Shown: one piece after another, positions 1-11,511 of the stretch
How positions within the stretch are numbered: the first letter of the stretch is position 1
Layout of the letters: every line of letters begins with the position of its first letter
Assembly (NCBI GenBank): GCA_025917655.1
Contig: CP084609.1
Coordinates: 2,108,001-2,172,000, forward strand
DNA: 64,000 bases
Direction of reading: 5' to 3'
Source of the DNA: Chlorella sorokiniana
Taxonomy: Eukaryota > Chlorophyta > Trebouxiophyceae > Chlorellales > Chlorellaceae
Notes under the pieces: model-generated
Seen by the model: the letters and a program-made list of their open reading frames with translations, nothing else
What the model was told of the DNA's origin: nothing
Databases searched by the model: none
Translations under genes and position numbers: made by a program

Positions 1-680
1 AGGCGCCAAAGGGGCGCACAGACACGACGCGGGCGCGGTGGATGGAGCCCACATCGGGGGCAGGTCTGGCAGCGGTGGGGGGGGCGGGAGAGTGGTTACA
101 GCAGGCGTGAGAGCAGTGTGGCAATGTGGAGAGGCGCCCGGCACGCAGCAGCTGCACACAAGGAGCTGCGGGGGAGGTGCATCAGGGCGGGAAAGGGGGA
201 GGGAGAGGGAGGGCAAAGCTCACCAGACGGCGGCGGCCCCCGAGGGTCTTGCCCAGCCGGCTCCCACCGCGGCCTGCCACGAGGCGGCGGCGACCTGCTG
301 CCCGCCCGCCTGCGGCCCGGTGGCGACACGCTGCTGCTGCGGCGGCCGCCGTGGCCCCTCCGTGGCGGCGACAGGTTGCGCCGCGGCGGCGACCGCTCCC
401 TGGTGCCTGCCGCAGGGAAGGCCTCATTAAAGCGCATGTGGCTATTACTCAAGGCTTTGGACAGCACTCGCAGCATGCTGCACGATCTCTGCCCCTACCT
501 CTGGCGTAGCGCTCCCTGCTCCTGCTGCGGCTGGGAGCGGCGGCGGCGCCGGTGCTCGTCGCGTTCCCTGCTGTCGCGCCTCCTCCTGTCCCGGGGGCTC
601 CGGCCATCGCCTGATCGGCCTCTTCTCCTCTCTCTGCTTCTGCTGCGGCTCCTGCTTCTGCCATCCCAGCGGTCTGCCAT
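1..680 (-). CDS. RS-domain (SR-like) RNA-processing protein, C-terminus beyond window
   Basis: The gene is read on the minus strand from the ATG at 680. Exon 1 (680-499) ends at a GTAGGG donor and exon 2 (399-224) ends at a GTGAGC donor; both junctions keep the frame. The first 120 residues are almost entirely Arg/Ser, with SRSRSRSRERRR near the N-terminus and repeated RSPPPRG/RRSSSVSPP blocks in exon 2, which is the composition of spliceosomal RS domains. A third exon probably lies at 70-1, where DVGSIHRARVVSVRPFGA resembles the start of an S1 RNA-binding fold; however, joining it from the only visible AG acceptor leaves the phase off by one base. Candidates are a PRP22-like or ZCCHC17-like RS+S1 protein. 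The RS character is certain, the family is not, and the 3' half is outside the window. Confidence 0.6.
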
Positions 681-1120
681 CACCCCTGCGCTCACGGCGG
701 CTGATCAGGGCGCGACAAGAGCGGGTTTCCAGGAAAAGTTAGGAACTTCTGTGTATCGGATTTGTAAAACATCGCACTGTCCCCTTTCCACCTCCCAACC
801 CACCCCTTGCCGCCAGTGCCGCCTGCCGCCAGGTGCCCTATCCCACTCAACCTTTCACTGGGCGTGACTTGCCCTTGATTACGTTTCTGTGCGAACTCCA
901 CGGTTCAAGGAGGCTCATTACGATCCACCTAGCCTTCAAGAACCGTTAATGTGGACTCCCTTGTTCATGCTGTTGCGGTCCGTCACCGCTCGGCGGGCAA
1001 AGCATACCTTGGCCTCTGGCTCTCGAGGTTTGAAGGACTCGAGTTGTTCAACATTGAACCCACATTTCAACCTGCAATGTCGTTGTTCTGATTTTCAGTC
1101 CCAAGACTGATCAAGTTGCC
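681..1120. other. Intergenic: divergent upstream region of RS gene and ZW10
   Basis: No supported gene. The two flanking genes start at 680 (minus) and 1121 (plus), so this 440-bp stretch should hold both promoters. It is less GC-rich than its neighbours, but I see no clear TATA box. Confidence 0.5.
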
Positions 1121-4100
1121 ATGGCAGGGGTACAGGACGGCAGCTCTGCCTTGATCGAGCGGCTGCTCGATGTTGATGACGCGAACGAACAGGCGAGGGC
1201 CCGGCTATCGCAACGACCCCGCCCCGCTAAACTTACTGCCTGACCGAAGGCCTGTGCGTGACGCAGGGCGCACTTACATCGACCGCATTGCAAGAGTACC
1301 TGACCAAAGTGGATGTGCGCCGCGAGGAGGTGGGGTATCAGCAGCGGGCGCCGGGCGGGCGCCGCTGATTGCTGCTCGAGCGCCGCGCGGCCAGCAGCAC
1401 ACCAGCCTGCACGGTTTGCGTGCTGCAGGTTCTGCTGGCACTGTATGCCACCGTGGCGGAGCGCATGGGTGCCGAGGCGCAAGGCGACGAGGCGGGTGCA
1501 GGCGGTGGCGCCTCCAGCCGCCAGCTGGACCTCGCAGCCCTAGAGGAGGAGACTGCGTTGAGCTCTGCGCTCGCCCAGCTGGCAGACGAGCAGCATGGGG
1601 CTCTGGCAGCCGAGGACCCCGCCCTGGCGCAGCTGGCGCAGCTGGCGGCGCAGCACGCGGCGGTGGCGGCGGCCATGCGCGCGGCCGCCGAGGCGGCAGA
1701 GGCGGTGCGGGTGTCGGCGGAGCTGCACCAGCGGCTGCTGGATTTCGATGCGGCAGCGGCGGCCGGAAGCTACACGGAAGCTGCATGGATCGCGCTGGAG
1801 CTGCAAAAGGCGGCGGCGGCGGTGCCCGGCGCTGCCGACACCGCGGCGGCGGTTGAAGCGCGGGTGCAGCCGCTGCAGGACCACCTGCTGACCACCATCT
1901 ACGGCTGCTGCACCATCGACCCAAACAGCCGCATGCCAGTGCTCATCCCAGCCGCGGCGGCAGAGCAAGGGCAGGCGGGGGCGGGCGGCGGCGGCGGCGG
2001 CGCAGACAGCACGGCAGCCTCGGCAGCGGTGCTGGCGGAGGTGTGGGCCGCGCTGCGCGTGCTGGGCCTGCTGCCCGCGGCGCTGCAGCAGCTGGCCGCT
2101 TTCTTCTTGGAGCACTCGGTGCAGCCCATCTTAGCATCAGGTGGGAGCATGTGGGTGCAGCATCATTCCTCGTGGAAGGCAGATGAACAAGCTGGGGGAC
2201 ACCAGGCCCTGATGCGTGCTATGAAGCACGCGGGCTTCCCTTGACCCCAATATGTGTATGTGTGGGTGTGGACGACTCTGCAACTTTACTAATACAATGC
2301 CCCCCTCCCCCGCTCCCTCCCCGCAGAACACGACCCCAGCCTGGTGGCCGACAGCCCGGCGGGCAGTGTGGCCAGCAGCGCGCTGAGCCGCGCCACGGCG
2401 GCGGGCGGCGGCCGCGCGGCGGCGCGCGTCGAGCGGCTGCTGTACAAGGCTCTGAGGGCCCTGACTGACACGGTGAGCTTCGGGCCAGCGGGGGGGCTTG
2501 GACCAGTGATCAGCCTCCCCTGCTCCCTCCCTGCCGCAAAAGAGCGTCCCTCTCTGTCCTCCCTCTTCACGCTGCGCCTGCTGGGCTCGTGTGGGGTGGC
2601 ACCTCCTGCTCGCCCGCAAGCTGCAGCCCCCTTGCCTGACAGCAGCAGAGGCAGCAGCCGCACCTGGCCAGCCGTGAAGCGCGCGCCTCTCCTGACGCGC
2701 CGCTCCGCTCGCCGCAGGTGCTGGGGGCCGAGGAAGAGTATGCGGCGCAGCTGGGGGCGGCGCTGTGGCCGCAGCTGGCGGCTGCCTACATCACCCGGCG
2801 GCTGAAGCCCATCCAGCCGCAGAGCGATGCCGAGGTGCGGCGCCTGCGGGGGCGGCGTTCCCAGCTGCTGCTGCTGCAACGCCGCCAGCTGGCAGGAAAG
2901 GGGGCCCCAGCGTGCGCATGCGGGGTTGGGCTGGCATGCTTGCGGCAGGCGCTGGGGTGTCGCCTTAAGGCGCGGCATGCAAGCCGGCCGGCGGCGGCTG
3001 CAGTCCATCAGGGAGCCAGGGAGCTGTACTGCATTGTACCGCAGGTGGAGCTGTACAGCCGCAAGTCCTCCCTGGGGGCCAGGCTGGAGCTCAAGGCGGT
3101 CAAGCTGCGCCTGCTGCCGGGTGCGGCGCTGCCTCACCTGCCCTGCCGCCGTCGTTGCGGCTCCTGCTGCCCTGGCAGCGCTCTGCCATCTCACTCATGG
3201 GCTCAGACTGGGCTTGCTGCGTCGCCACTGGTGGCTGCCCCGCGCTGCACCTGCAGACAAGGACAGTCTGCGCGTCGTGAAAGCACTGTGCACCCTGTCA
3301 TGCGCCCTGCTGTGCGCCCTGCTGTGCAGGTGATGTGGAGGGGCCCATCACGCGCTACATCAAGCACACCCTCAACCGCTTCCTCAACGCGCGGCGCAAC
3401 AGGTGGGACCAGCACTTCCCCTCACATCCGTTCAGCAAGGCCGCTCGTTGGCTTCCGCTCCGGCTGCCTGCCAGCCTGCCAGCCTGCTGATTGGTGGCAG
3501 TGGCAGCGGCGGCGCCGTGGGACGGGCTGCAGCTGCGGCTCTGGTCTGCTTCATAGACCCTGAGCCCTGCCCTCCCAGCGTCCCGGAAGCCGCCGACCCC
3601 CAGCCGACCCGATTCCGCAGGTTCATCGCCGCCGCTCGCGACCTGCTGCTGTCGGCGGCGGCCCAGGAAGCGGTGACGGTGGGGGTGCCGCGCCGACCGC
3701 CCTCTGCCGGCACCCCGACAGCCGCCAGCCGCTCGCTGTTTGGCGGGGGGCGGCCGGCAACGGCGGCGGCGGCGGCGGGGCTGGCGGGCTGGAGGATGAG
3801 GATGCCTTGCTGGCGGGCGGGCAGTATGCCATCAGGTGAGGACAAGTGCACAAGATGGGGCTGGAAGAGGGCGGGATGGCGGCGCGTTAGTTTAGCGGAC
3901 TGCAAGCATCTGCACTGAAAGGGCGGAATCAAGCCAGGGCGCGCTGCCCGCCAGGCCTGTCAACGCCGTGACTCCCTGTTTGCACCTCTTCCACCCACCC
4001 CACCCCCTGTGTACACGTCGCCGCTGCAGCAAGGCGGCGCAGGGGGCAGTCAGCCTCATGCGGGACGCTTTGACCGAGGCGGTACGCTCAGGTGCGTGTG

Positions 4101-7096
4101 TGCCAGCCATTCGAGGGGTAGATGGAGCTCTTGCTTGCGCTGCATCGTAGCTTCCCGGCTGTGCGTACGTCTGCCGCTGTGCTGCACGTTGGGCGCCGGC
4201 TCCGTGCATTGCTGAAGCGTGTATTTCAGCAGGCGTTCCGGCCAGGCCGCCCAACCCTATGTTGCTTGGTTATCCGGGTCGCCACCGGCCAGCCTCTGGA
4301 GCTGCCCTTCTGCTTTGTGCAAGGCTCATCTTATTCTTTGGCTGCCCTGCCCTGTGCCGCAGGCAACACCGCTCTGGCCCAAGCCATGTGCGGCGCCGTC
4401 GTGGACGTGGCGGCCATGGTGGTGGCGCTGCCCGCCCCGCGGCAGCCTCTGCGGCTGGCAGCGGCGGCGGCCGGCCGCAGCGGGGGCGAGCGGCGGCGCA
4501 GCTGCTGCTGCCCTACCCGGCGGCATTGCGGCACAATGACTGCCATTATGTGTACCAGGCAAGTTGGACATTTGTTCCCTCGGCCTGAAGTGTCAGCATG
4601 CGTGCAGAGAAGCATGAGCAAGAGCCGCGCAGAGCCTATTTCGGCTCCTTGTCTGCTGCACCGGCGCACGCCTAGCTGCCTCGGCGGCAACCCTTGCCGT
4701 GCGCTGCTGGCTGACTTGCCACCTCCTCTCATCGGCAGCCCCAAACCCTCCCCCCGCTCCCCCTCCCCCCAGCAGGCCCTGTGCACCCTGCCCTACCAGT
4801 TTGCGCCCCGCCTGCAGCAGCTGGTGCACCGCAACCTGAACTTCATCAACCCTGCCAACCGCGTGCGACACGCGGGGCAGGACGCGCTGCAGGCAATGGT
4901 GAGGCCGAGGGCGGGGCGCATGCTGCGGGAAGCGAGAACGGCAGCAGCTGGAACCGTGGCGCGGAAAAGCAGGATGCTGCAGCTGGAGCTGCGCAGGCCC
5001 GATCTGCCGCCTGTGCATGCGTGCGCTCAGGCGCCACGCCCGGGCACGCGGCAGCCGCCCGCTGCTGCCTTGGGTGCCTCCCGGCCTTGCCGCTCGCACC
5101 AAGCCTCGCGCGGCGGCCTCCCTGCCACCCACCGCGGCGGCCTCCCTGCCACCCTACTTTCTCTCAGGTCACGGCTCAGGAAGGGGAGCTGCTTGAAGTG
5201 GTGGAGGAGCTCCGGCGCTTTGGGGGCTTGGATGCCGACGCACAGGCGGGCATCAGGCAAGCGCGCGTGCGGGGCGGTCGTTGCGGCAGGGTGGGCGGGC
5301 TGCGTATGCCTCCTGCTCCCTGCTGACGCTGCCAGGAAGCAAAAAGGCGGGGCGCCTTTGGGACGGGCTGTGTGTGGCCGGCATCGTGCAGAACAGAAGC
5401 TTCCGACGCTTCGTTGTGGGGCTACTGCCGCCCTCGCGCCCTAGCTACCTGCCCTCATGGCGGCGGGCTGGGCTGAAGGGGGCCCAGCTGGCAGCACAGC
5501 CATGAGCCTGCCAGTCAGAGAACCCAAGGCGTCGCTCTGACCAGCTAAATTTTCTCCCTCAGACAGCAAGCTTGGAGACCCATCAGCACAGTCCTCCACT
5601 CGCCCGCCGCAGGTGCCGCAAGGCGGTGCAGCAGCTCCTGGGCGGCTTCCGGCGGCTCGGGGCAGTGCTGCGGGCGTGCTGGCGCCTGGAGTGCTTGTTG
5701 AGGTGGCGGCGCGCCTTGTCCAGTCTGTGTGCGGGCAAATCATCGGTGCGGCGCTGCACGCTGCTCCGTCACTTGACCGTGCCGCTTCTCTGGCATTTTC
5801 CCCCTAGTCGCACTGTTGCGGTGTGGGCTCGCCGCCGCTGCTCCCCTTCAGCTGCACCTGGGTAGCCCCCATTGTGCTCATGCCGCCTTGCCACGGAGGG
5901 GGCGCAGGGTGGCGGGTGCGCAGCACAGGCCGGGGGTGGCTGTGTGATGTGAGGGACACGTACTGCTGCTGCCCGGTGGGGCATGCCATGCACGCCGCCC
6001 ACCAGCCGGCCCTCCGGCTGGCTCCTCCTCTGCTGTGGCCCGCGGTCATGTCCATTTGCTTCCTTCATCCCACTCCCCACCCCTTCCCTTCAAATCTGTG
6101 CTCTGCGGTCATGTCCCTTCCTCCACCCCCTGCCCTCCCCTTCCCTTCAATGCGGTGCTCCGCATTCATGCCCCCCTTTTCCTCCCGTCCCATTGTGCAG
6201 ACGACATCATGTGCCTGCCCGACATCTCGGTGGACGAGTCGGAGCAGATCCCCGCCATCCTAGAGCCCCTCACTGCAGGCGTGCGAGACGCCGTGCTGCC
6301 CCCGGCAGCGGTGCCGGCAGCGAGGAGCTGGCGGCGGCGCTGGCGGAGCGCACGCCGGCGGTGATGAAGCTGCAGGTGGGGCGGCAGCTGCCCGGCAGCT
6401 GGCACCTGCCGCGCAACAGGGCTGCCGGGGCCTTGGCCCGCCGCGCGGCCTCTCCTCCCAGACCGGCAGCTTGCCTGCCTGCTCTTGTCCCCTCCCAATA
6501 CCGCCCCATGAACTGCTGATGCACTGCTGCATGTACCGCCATGGTACTGCAGGAACTGTGCGAGCTGCTGGACATCCGCATGGTGGAGATCCGGCAGCGC
6601 TGGCAGGAAGGACGGCTGGAGGCGCTGGGCTTCCGGTGAGTGCTTGGGGGGGCAACTTTGCGACAGATGGGGGCCAAACACCCGCTTACTCTGTGCTGGG
6701 GCAGGATAGAGTTGGGGCACAGCAGGGGGCTGGGGCCTGCTTGCAGGTACTGCTGTGCAGCGCTCTGGCACGTGCGTGCTGGCTGGTCACTGAGCAGCCT
6801 GACCCCAGTGGCGCTGCCGTGTTCATTCCCTTGCCCTGACGGCTCCTGTTGCCACACCCACCCCTCACTCCACGCCCTGTTTTTGCCCGCTTCTTGCGCC
6901 GCCCGCTGGGCTGCATCCCTGCCGAGGGCTCCCGCTTGTTCACCGCTCAAGCCTTGCTCCCCGCCGCCCCTGCCGCAGCGCCGCCGAGGTGCGCCACCTG
7001 GTGCGGGCGCTGTTTGAGGACACAGACCTGCGGCGGGACTTCCTGCACCTGCTGGAGGCGGCGGCGGAGCAGGAAGAAGCCGCAGAGCTGCTGTGA
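1121..7096 (+). CDS. ZW10: ZW10 homolog (Dsl1/NRZ tethering complex and kinetochore subunit)
   Basis: About 17 exons encode roughly 800 aa, against 740-780 aa for the family. Exons: 1121-1192, 1267-1329, 1429-2140, 2327-2472, 2718-2834, 3045-3120, 3330-3402, 3621-3678, 3729-3835, 4030-4091, 4363-4558, 4773-4898, 5168-5256, 5613-5745, 6201-6375, 6553-6635, 6979-7096. Family signatures are LRHNDCHYVYQ followed by LPYQFAPRLQQLV in the middle, and the C-terminus ELLDIRMVEIRQRW...VRALFEDTDLRRDFL, which matches the plant and animal ZW10 tail. With RINT1/MAG2 and NAG/MIP proteins, ZW10 tethers Golgi-to-ER vesicles; in animals it also serves the mitotic checkpoint. Three introns use GC donors (after 1192, 4558 and 5256). 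The conserved frame shifts by one base in the exons at 4363, 5613 and 6201, and the 3679-3728 gap may be a 50-nt intron or an indel. A TGTAA lies 146 nt after the stop. Confidence 0.85.
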
Positions 7097-7241
7097 GGGT
7101 CTGCAGGAGGCAGCGGAAGCTCCGCCTTCAGGCCGGCGTGCACACACGCCCCCTGCTTTACTGGCGAGCGTGTGCCCAAACAGCATCTCCGTTCGTTCAC
7201 TGCGCAGACAGCCTGCATGAGCGTCCCAGCCTAGGGCAGCC

Positions 7242-7246
7242 TGTAA
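7242..7246 (+). terminator. Poly(A) signal TGTAA of ZW10
   Basis: TGTAA, the green-algal polyadenylation motif, lies 146 nt after the ZW10 stop codon. Confidence 0.5.
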
Positions 7247-7320
7247 CCTGGTGCAACGCGCGCCCTTCACAGCGCACTACGCTGCCTTGATCAGGGGTTG
7301 CAGGGGCAGTGCAAGGGGCG

Positions 7321-7945
7321 CTAGTCCCGTGTGTCGTTGCCGGCGTAGTCGGATGCAGAGTTGATGAGTCCAGCTGCAGCCCGCATGCTCTCCCACCCGC
7401 CCGCTGCCTCCAGATTCTGCGGCAGCAGTGAGCGGCAGCAGTTGGGTCCAGGCGCCGCGTCGTTGTCTCCCGTCCTTGGCTCCCAGCAGCATAAGATGGG
7501 GCCCAGAGCAGGCCTAAAAACGTAGAGATCCACAGGGAGCGCAATTGCAGCTCTTCACCTGGCTGCACGACTCACACACGGCCCGTGCCTCCAGGGCAGC
7601 CTCTGCAGCCGCGCGAACCTCAGGGTCCGCAGCAACCCCGCTGCCAGCCGCCAGCAGCGCCTGCAGCTGCTCGATGCACGCCTCCTCAGCCGCATCCCGC
7701 AGCTCGACGGGCAGCGCCACCGACAGTGGCAGGCCCGTGGCTGGGTCTGCTGCCTGCGCTGGGCCGCAGGGCGAGCCGTGGAGCTCACCGCTATCGCTGT
7801 TGCCGGTTTCGCTGCTCCTGCTGCTGATGGGGCGGCTGGTGGCGGCGCAGCAGGCGGCTTGGAGCCACCCTGGTGAGCCTGGGATGGCTGGCCAAGGCTT
7901 TCTGCGCAAGCAGTGCATCAGACCCGGGCCCAGAGGGTACAGCAT
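7321..7945 (-). CDS. Unrecognised small protein, two exons
   Basis: An ATG at 7945 opens a frame running to about 7560 whose second half is a regular helical segment (LPLSVALPVELRDAAEEACI... EVRAAAEAALEARA). A GT donor near 7558-7566 and an AG acceptor at about 7514 would join it to a second exon ending at the TAG at 7321-7323, with the natural-looking tail AGLINSASDYAGNDTRD. The exact donor is uncertain because two overlapping GTs change the phase. The first 40 residues are Cys/Ala/Arg-rich and could be an organelle presequence. I recognise no family. It is tail-to-tail with ZW10, 224 bp apart. Confidence 0.4.
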
Positions 7946-8327
7946 GCCTGAGAGCGGGCTTGTGGTCGCGCAGTTTTAATTTCAGCCTTGGACCGAGCAG
8001 CGCCTTGTTGCTGTGGCCTTGCTATCAATCCAAAGATTCACGAGTTTGTAGTGACAGGTCCAACAGCCCGCCCAGTTGCTGAGAGCTCAGGCGAAAAGTA
8101 ACGACTGAGAGTGGGCCCCAGTTGCCAGCACAGTCGCCCAACTGCTTCCTGCCCTCCGCGCCCTATCACAGGAGTCGTACCTCTACAAATATACCTTACA
8201 TTGATTCTCAATCAAACTCTCGCCCTTTCAGGTCTGTTGATTTCCCAGCAGTGGGTGGTGTTGAAGAACACCGGTGAGGGTGCAGTCAGGAGGAGCCCGT
8301 CGTGCGGTGTGCACGGCCGGCCTCCCC
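7946..8327. other. Intergenic, no gene seen
   Basis: This should contain the promoter of the small minus-strand gene ending at 7321 and the downstream flank of the selenocysteine tRNA. No ORF with a believable composition is present. Confidence 0.4.
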
Positions 8328-8415
8328 CGCCGGCAGGGAGGAGTTGAACCTCTGGGCCGCTAAGCCCACACGGATTTGAAGTCCGCGCCCAGGACCGCCT
8401 GTGGCTCACGCCGGC
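8328..8415 (-). tRNA. trnU-UCA: Selenocysteine tRNA (anticodon TCA)
   Basis: The 88-nt minus-strand sequence has every hallmark of a eukaryotic tRNA-Sec. It starts GCCGGCGTG and ends CCTGCCGGCG, giving a nine-pair acceptor stem with one mismatch. The anticodon arm is GCGGA-CTTCAAA-TCCGT, with TCA in the loop. The long variable arm is TGGGC-TTAGCG-GCCCA, and the T arm is GAGG-TTCAACT-CCTC with a four-pair stem, giving the 9+4 architecture. The D arm has an extended stem with one mismatch and a CGGT loop. Length, unpaired positions and the terminal G align well with the human gene. It decodes in-frame UGA as selenocysteine. No T4 Pol III terminator lies immediately downstream. It is not an opal suppressor of the ordinary 7+5 type, because the variable arm and acceptor are too long. 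Confidence 0.9.
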
Positions 8416-9079
8416 ATGAGGGACACGTGCGCAGCAAAGCAAGGGCATCAGTGGCAAGGGGTGGGCGGCGGTGGCGGCGGCCGCGGTGTGGGGTGGGGAT
8501 GCAGGCGGTGATCGGCACGCACGCTTGCCGCCAGTCGACGGCACAAAATATGATGGTGACAGCAACGGCAGCGGCGCAGACAAGCAGGAGGCATGAGCAG
8601 TGCATGAGCGCATCAATGTGTAGGCTGCCCCGCGGGGCATGCCTGTCGGCTATGCAGCTGCGGCAGGCTTTGAGGGGGACAGCTTGGGGTCAGAGTTGGG
8701 TTCACTACGATGCGGTTTCGTAACAAGGTAGTGGGGCCCGCTTCGCGTGCAGCAGACGCCGCCCGGAACCACTCATCATTTGATAGAACCAAAAGGTTCG
8801 GAAGGATGCCGGTCAGGGCCCACACGGCTGCTCTTGGGCTCCTGGGGTGTGACCCAGGAGCAGCGAATGCACGCCGCACACAGCGGCACCCTCCTGGGCA
8901 GAAAGTCTTAATGTTGAATGCTGTGGGTGCCTGCTGCAACTGCACAGATCATACGCTTTGGTCTAGAACCGTAAACTTTACTCCAAAAAGTATGTTAAGC
9001 TACGCTGGTGCTTGGGCGCTCCCATCCCCCCCGCCGGCTGCCCCTGCTGCATCCAGTCCAGGCAGCCTATGCGCCCGAA
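8416..9079. other. Intergenic: tRNA-Sec 5' flank and 3' flank of the 9.1-kb gene
   Basis: No supported coding region. The sequence CATATTTTGTG, read on minus about 130 nt upstream of the tRNA, is the only AT-rich TATA-like element; upstream TATA elements are known for animal tRNA-Sec genes, so its role here is only a guess. Confidence 0.35.
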
Positions 9080-11508
9080 TCAAAAAAACTCCTCAGGCCA
9101 TTCGCTGAAATCCACGATGCGGTCGTTATTGTACCAGAGCTCCACTTCATCCTCCTCGTCTGCCTCCTGTTCCCCCGACTCCAACTCCTCGACAACCCAC
9201 ACTCGGTGGCGGCGTGGGACCCCGGCTGCATCAGGGGCGGCCGGTCCAGCAGTTGCTGTGCAGAGGCGTATTTGTCCCAGAGTGTAGTTGATCTGCCACA
9301 CCGAGGGTGGGCAGGCGGGCAACCATGCACTCCCCTCACCTGCCACGCCCTTGGAGGGGCCCGGAGCGGCCTGGGCTATGGCTGCTTGCACGGCGGGGCT
9401 GCGGGTGCTGGAAGTGCTGTCCCCTGCATCCAGCTCCAGCTTGATGAGCACCATTGGGGCACCCAACCTGCAAATAGAGGGCAAGGGGATGTATGGAAAG
9501 AGTTGAGGTGGTGGGGAGATGGTGGGGAATGCACCAGAGTCGCTGCCCACAGCTAGCCTTGCAGGCGGCACAAACCATGCTGTGGATTTGCACCTGCCCC
9601 TGCTGTTCCTCCTCAGACTGATATCGATGAGAACGTTGCGAAGCCTGGGGGATGTGGCAAGGGACAAAGGCCTGTATTTATCATTTCGCAACGATGTTCA
9701 CTCGGCCACCTAGCCCCACGCACCCTCTCTCTGTTGTGGATACGTCTTGCATCCCAGCCCCCATCGACACCACCCCATCCACCCCATCTAGTCATGGCCA
9801 TCCACCTCTTGTATAAGCTCAAGCCGCAACGCCCCCTGCTTCAGGTGCCCTGCTTGCCCTTTGCCTCACGTGCAGTTGCAGCGGTTGCCGTCTTGGTGGC
9901 CGACCCCATACATGTGAGGGTGGTTGCGCAGGTTGTAGTTGGGGGCAAGCTCCGGGTGGTCACGCACTGCAGCGTTGGACAGCAGGGGATTTGGGAGGGC
10001 GCACAGCCCCCAGGGCATATAGCAGAACGTGGGCACGGTGATGGTGATACCTCCGAGTGTGGCCCATGGGCGGGGTGGATGGGTGGGGTGCTAGGCAGGC
10101 CGCAGCAACAGGCACTGACATGGGCAGTGCAGTCTCGCAGGAGCAGCAACGTGCAACGCCACCTCATCAGCGGGTGGAGAATCGAATGAAGAATAGAGCG
10201 CACTGCAACGCTGCGGGCTCAGCTCCTGCCACAGTGGTGACGGCACCTCACCCACAGTCCATGCCGCGAGGCGGTGCAGAGGGCTCGGCTTGCGGGGGAA
10301 CTCGCGGTAGGTCCACGACCCGTCAATCAGCTCCTCCCTGCACTCCCAGACGGCCTCCCTACAACGCTCATCGTCCAAGTCCAACAGTCTGGGGAGGTGC
10401 TGCGACAACGACAGGGCCAGGTGGGTGGGTGGGTGAGAAAGGCGCCTTGCGCCGACCGGCGGGGCGCACACTTGGCGCCTTGTCAACCCAGAGCTCGGTG
10501 GCTTAACGGCGAGTTTCACCAGCTCGCTTGGGCCCCAACCTGGATTAGAGCCGAGTACGGAGGCGGCACCCGCTCATTGTAGGCTGGCTCCAGCCAGCCG
10601 CCGCCACCCAGCAGGCACATGGACCTGCAGATGGCTGTTTAGCGTACTGTCAGGGAGCGGGGAAGGCACCTGGCATGTTGTCCTGAATCCGTGTCTGCTG
10701 CAGACACGGGATGCGGGTGCATGGGGGCGCCAGCCGGAAGGCGGAGCCAACAAGGGCACGGAGCAGCCTTGGGGCCTGCGTTGCCTGCTGGGCCTGCTGG
10801 GCCTGGCTCTCACAGTGGGAAGCCGTGTCGGAAGCAGGCTGGATCCAACAGGTACACAGGGTAGACGGGCACCAGATCCTGCGCCCAGAGCAGCTGATGA
10901 AGTGCTGAGCTGCGAACGGGACGGCGCAGTGCTGGCAGGTGCCAGCAGCCTACGAGGCAGCGAGCCGCTGCAGCGACAGGCAGGCAGCACCCACTCGCCT
11001 GGTGGCAGCTGGCGTGTGTGCCAATGCAGGGCGGAGCCCGTGCAGCGCAGATCAGGAAGACGGTGCCAATGGGGAGGCAGGCGGCGGAATACACGGCATC
11101 GGCGGGCAGATCGCTGTTTGCAGCAAGGGGAGGCAAGGTTTAATCAGGGCTCAAGGCAGGTTTGTGCTCAAGGCAGAAAGGGCTTACACATTGATTTTTG
11201 CTCTGTCCAGGACCGCAGCCTTTACATGGATACCATAGTGCTTGCCCAGCCAATCAGCACATGTGGGGAGCGCCTCGCAGGCTTCCTCCTTGGACAGCCC
11301 CACCGCCGCCGGCAAGTACGCGGCCAGCTTATTCTCTGCGGGGGAGCAGCGGGGCCGGACCGTCAGATCAGCGACGATCTTCCTGGCCACATTTGGTGCA
11401 TTGCAGCGTGCACAGCTCATCCTCTCAACCATCTCAGGAGCTCGGCTGCCATCAAGGCTCTAAAACCGCTTACGATCATCCACGAAATGAGCTTTCAAGC
11501 CTTCAAGC
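9080..11508 (-). CDS. Unrecognised multi-exon protein with one likely membrane segment
   Basis: Spliced pieces with good GT/GC-AG borders form one gene. They include 11432-11187 (LSKEEACEALPTCADWL), about 11117-11000 with a hydrophobic stretch (VYSAACLPIGTVFLICAA) and a GC donor, 10915-10805 (LVPVYPVYLLDPACF), 10625-10535 (CLLGGGGWLEPAYNERVP), 10402-10253 (LDLDDERCREAVWECREELI), 10053-9870 (TFCYMPWGLCALPNPLL, then NYNLRNHPHMYGVGHQDG) and finally 9468-9080. The C-terminus is acidic and ends VDFSEWPEEFF. The composition is conserved-looking, with Trp, Tyr and His-rich segments, so I think it is real. I cannot name a family. The N-terminus is unclear: MLEGLKAHFVDD near 11508 is a candidate start. 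The last exon carries a possible frame change. Confidence 0.5.
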
Positions 11509-11511
11509 ATG

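Noticed and set aside
4122-5444. 440-codon plus-strand ORF
   Set aside because: It spans ZW10 exons and introns; only short parts match the ZW10 family.
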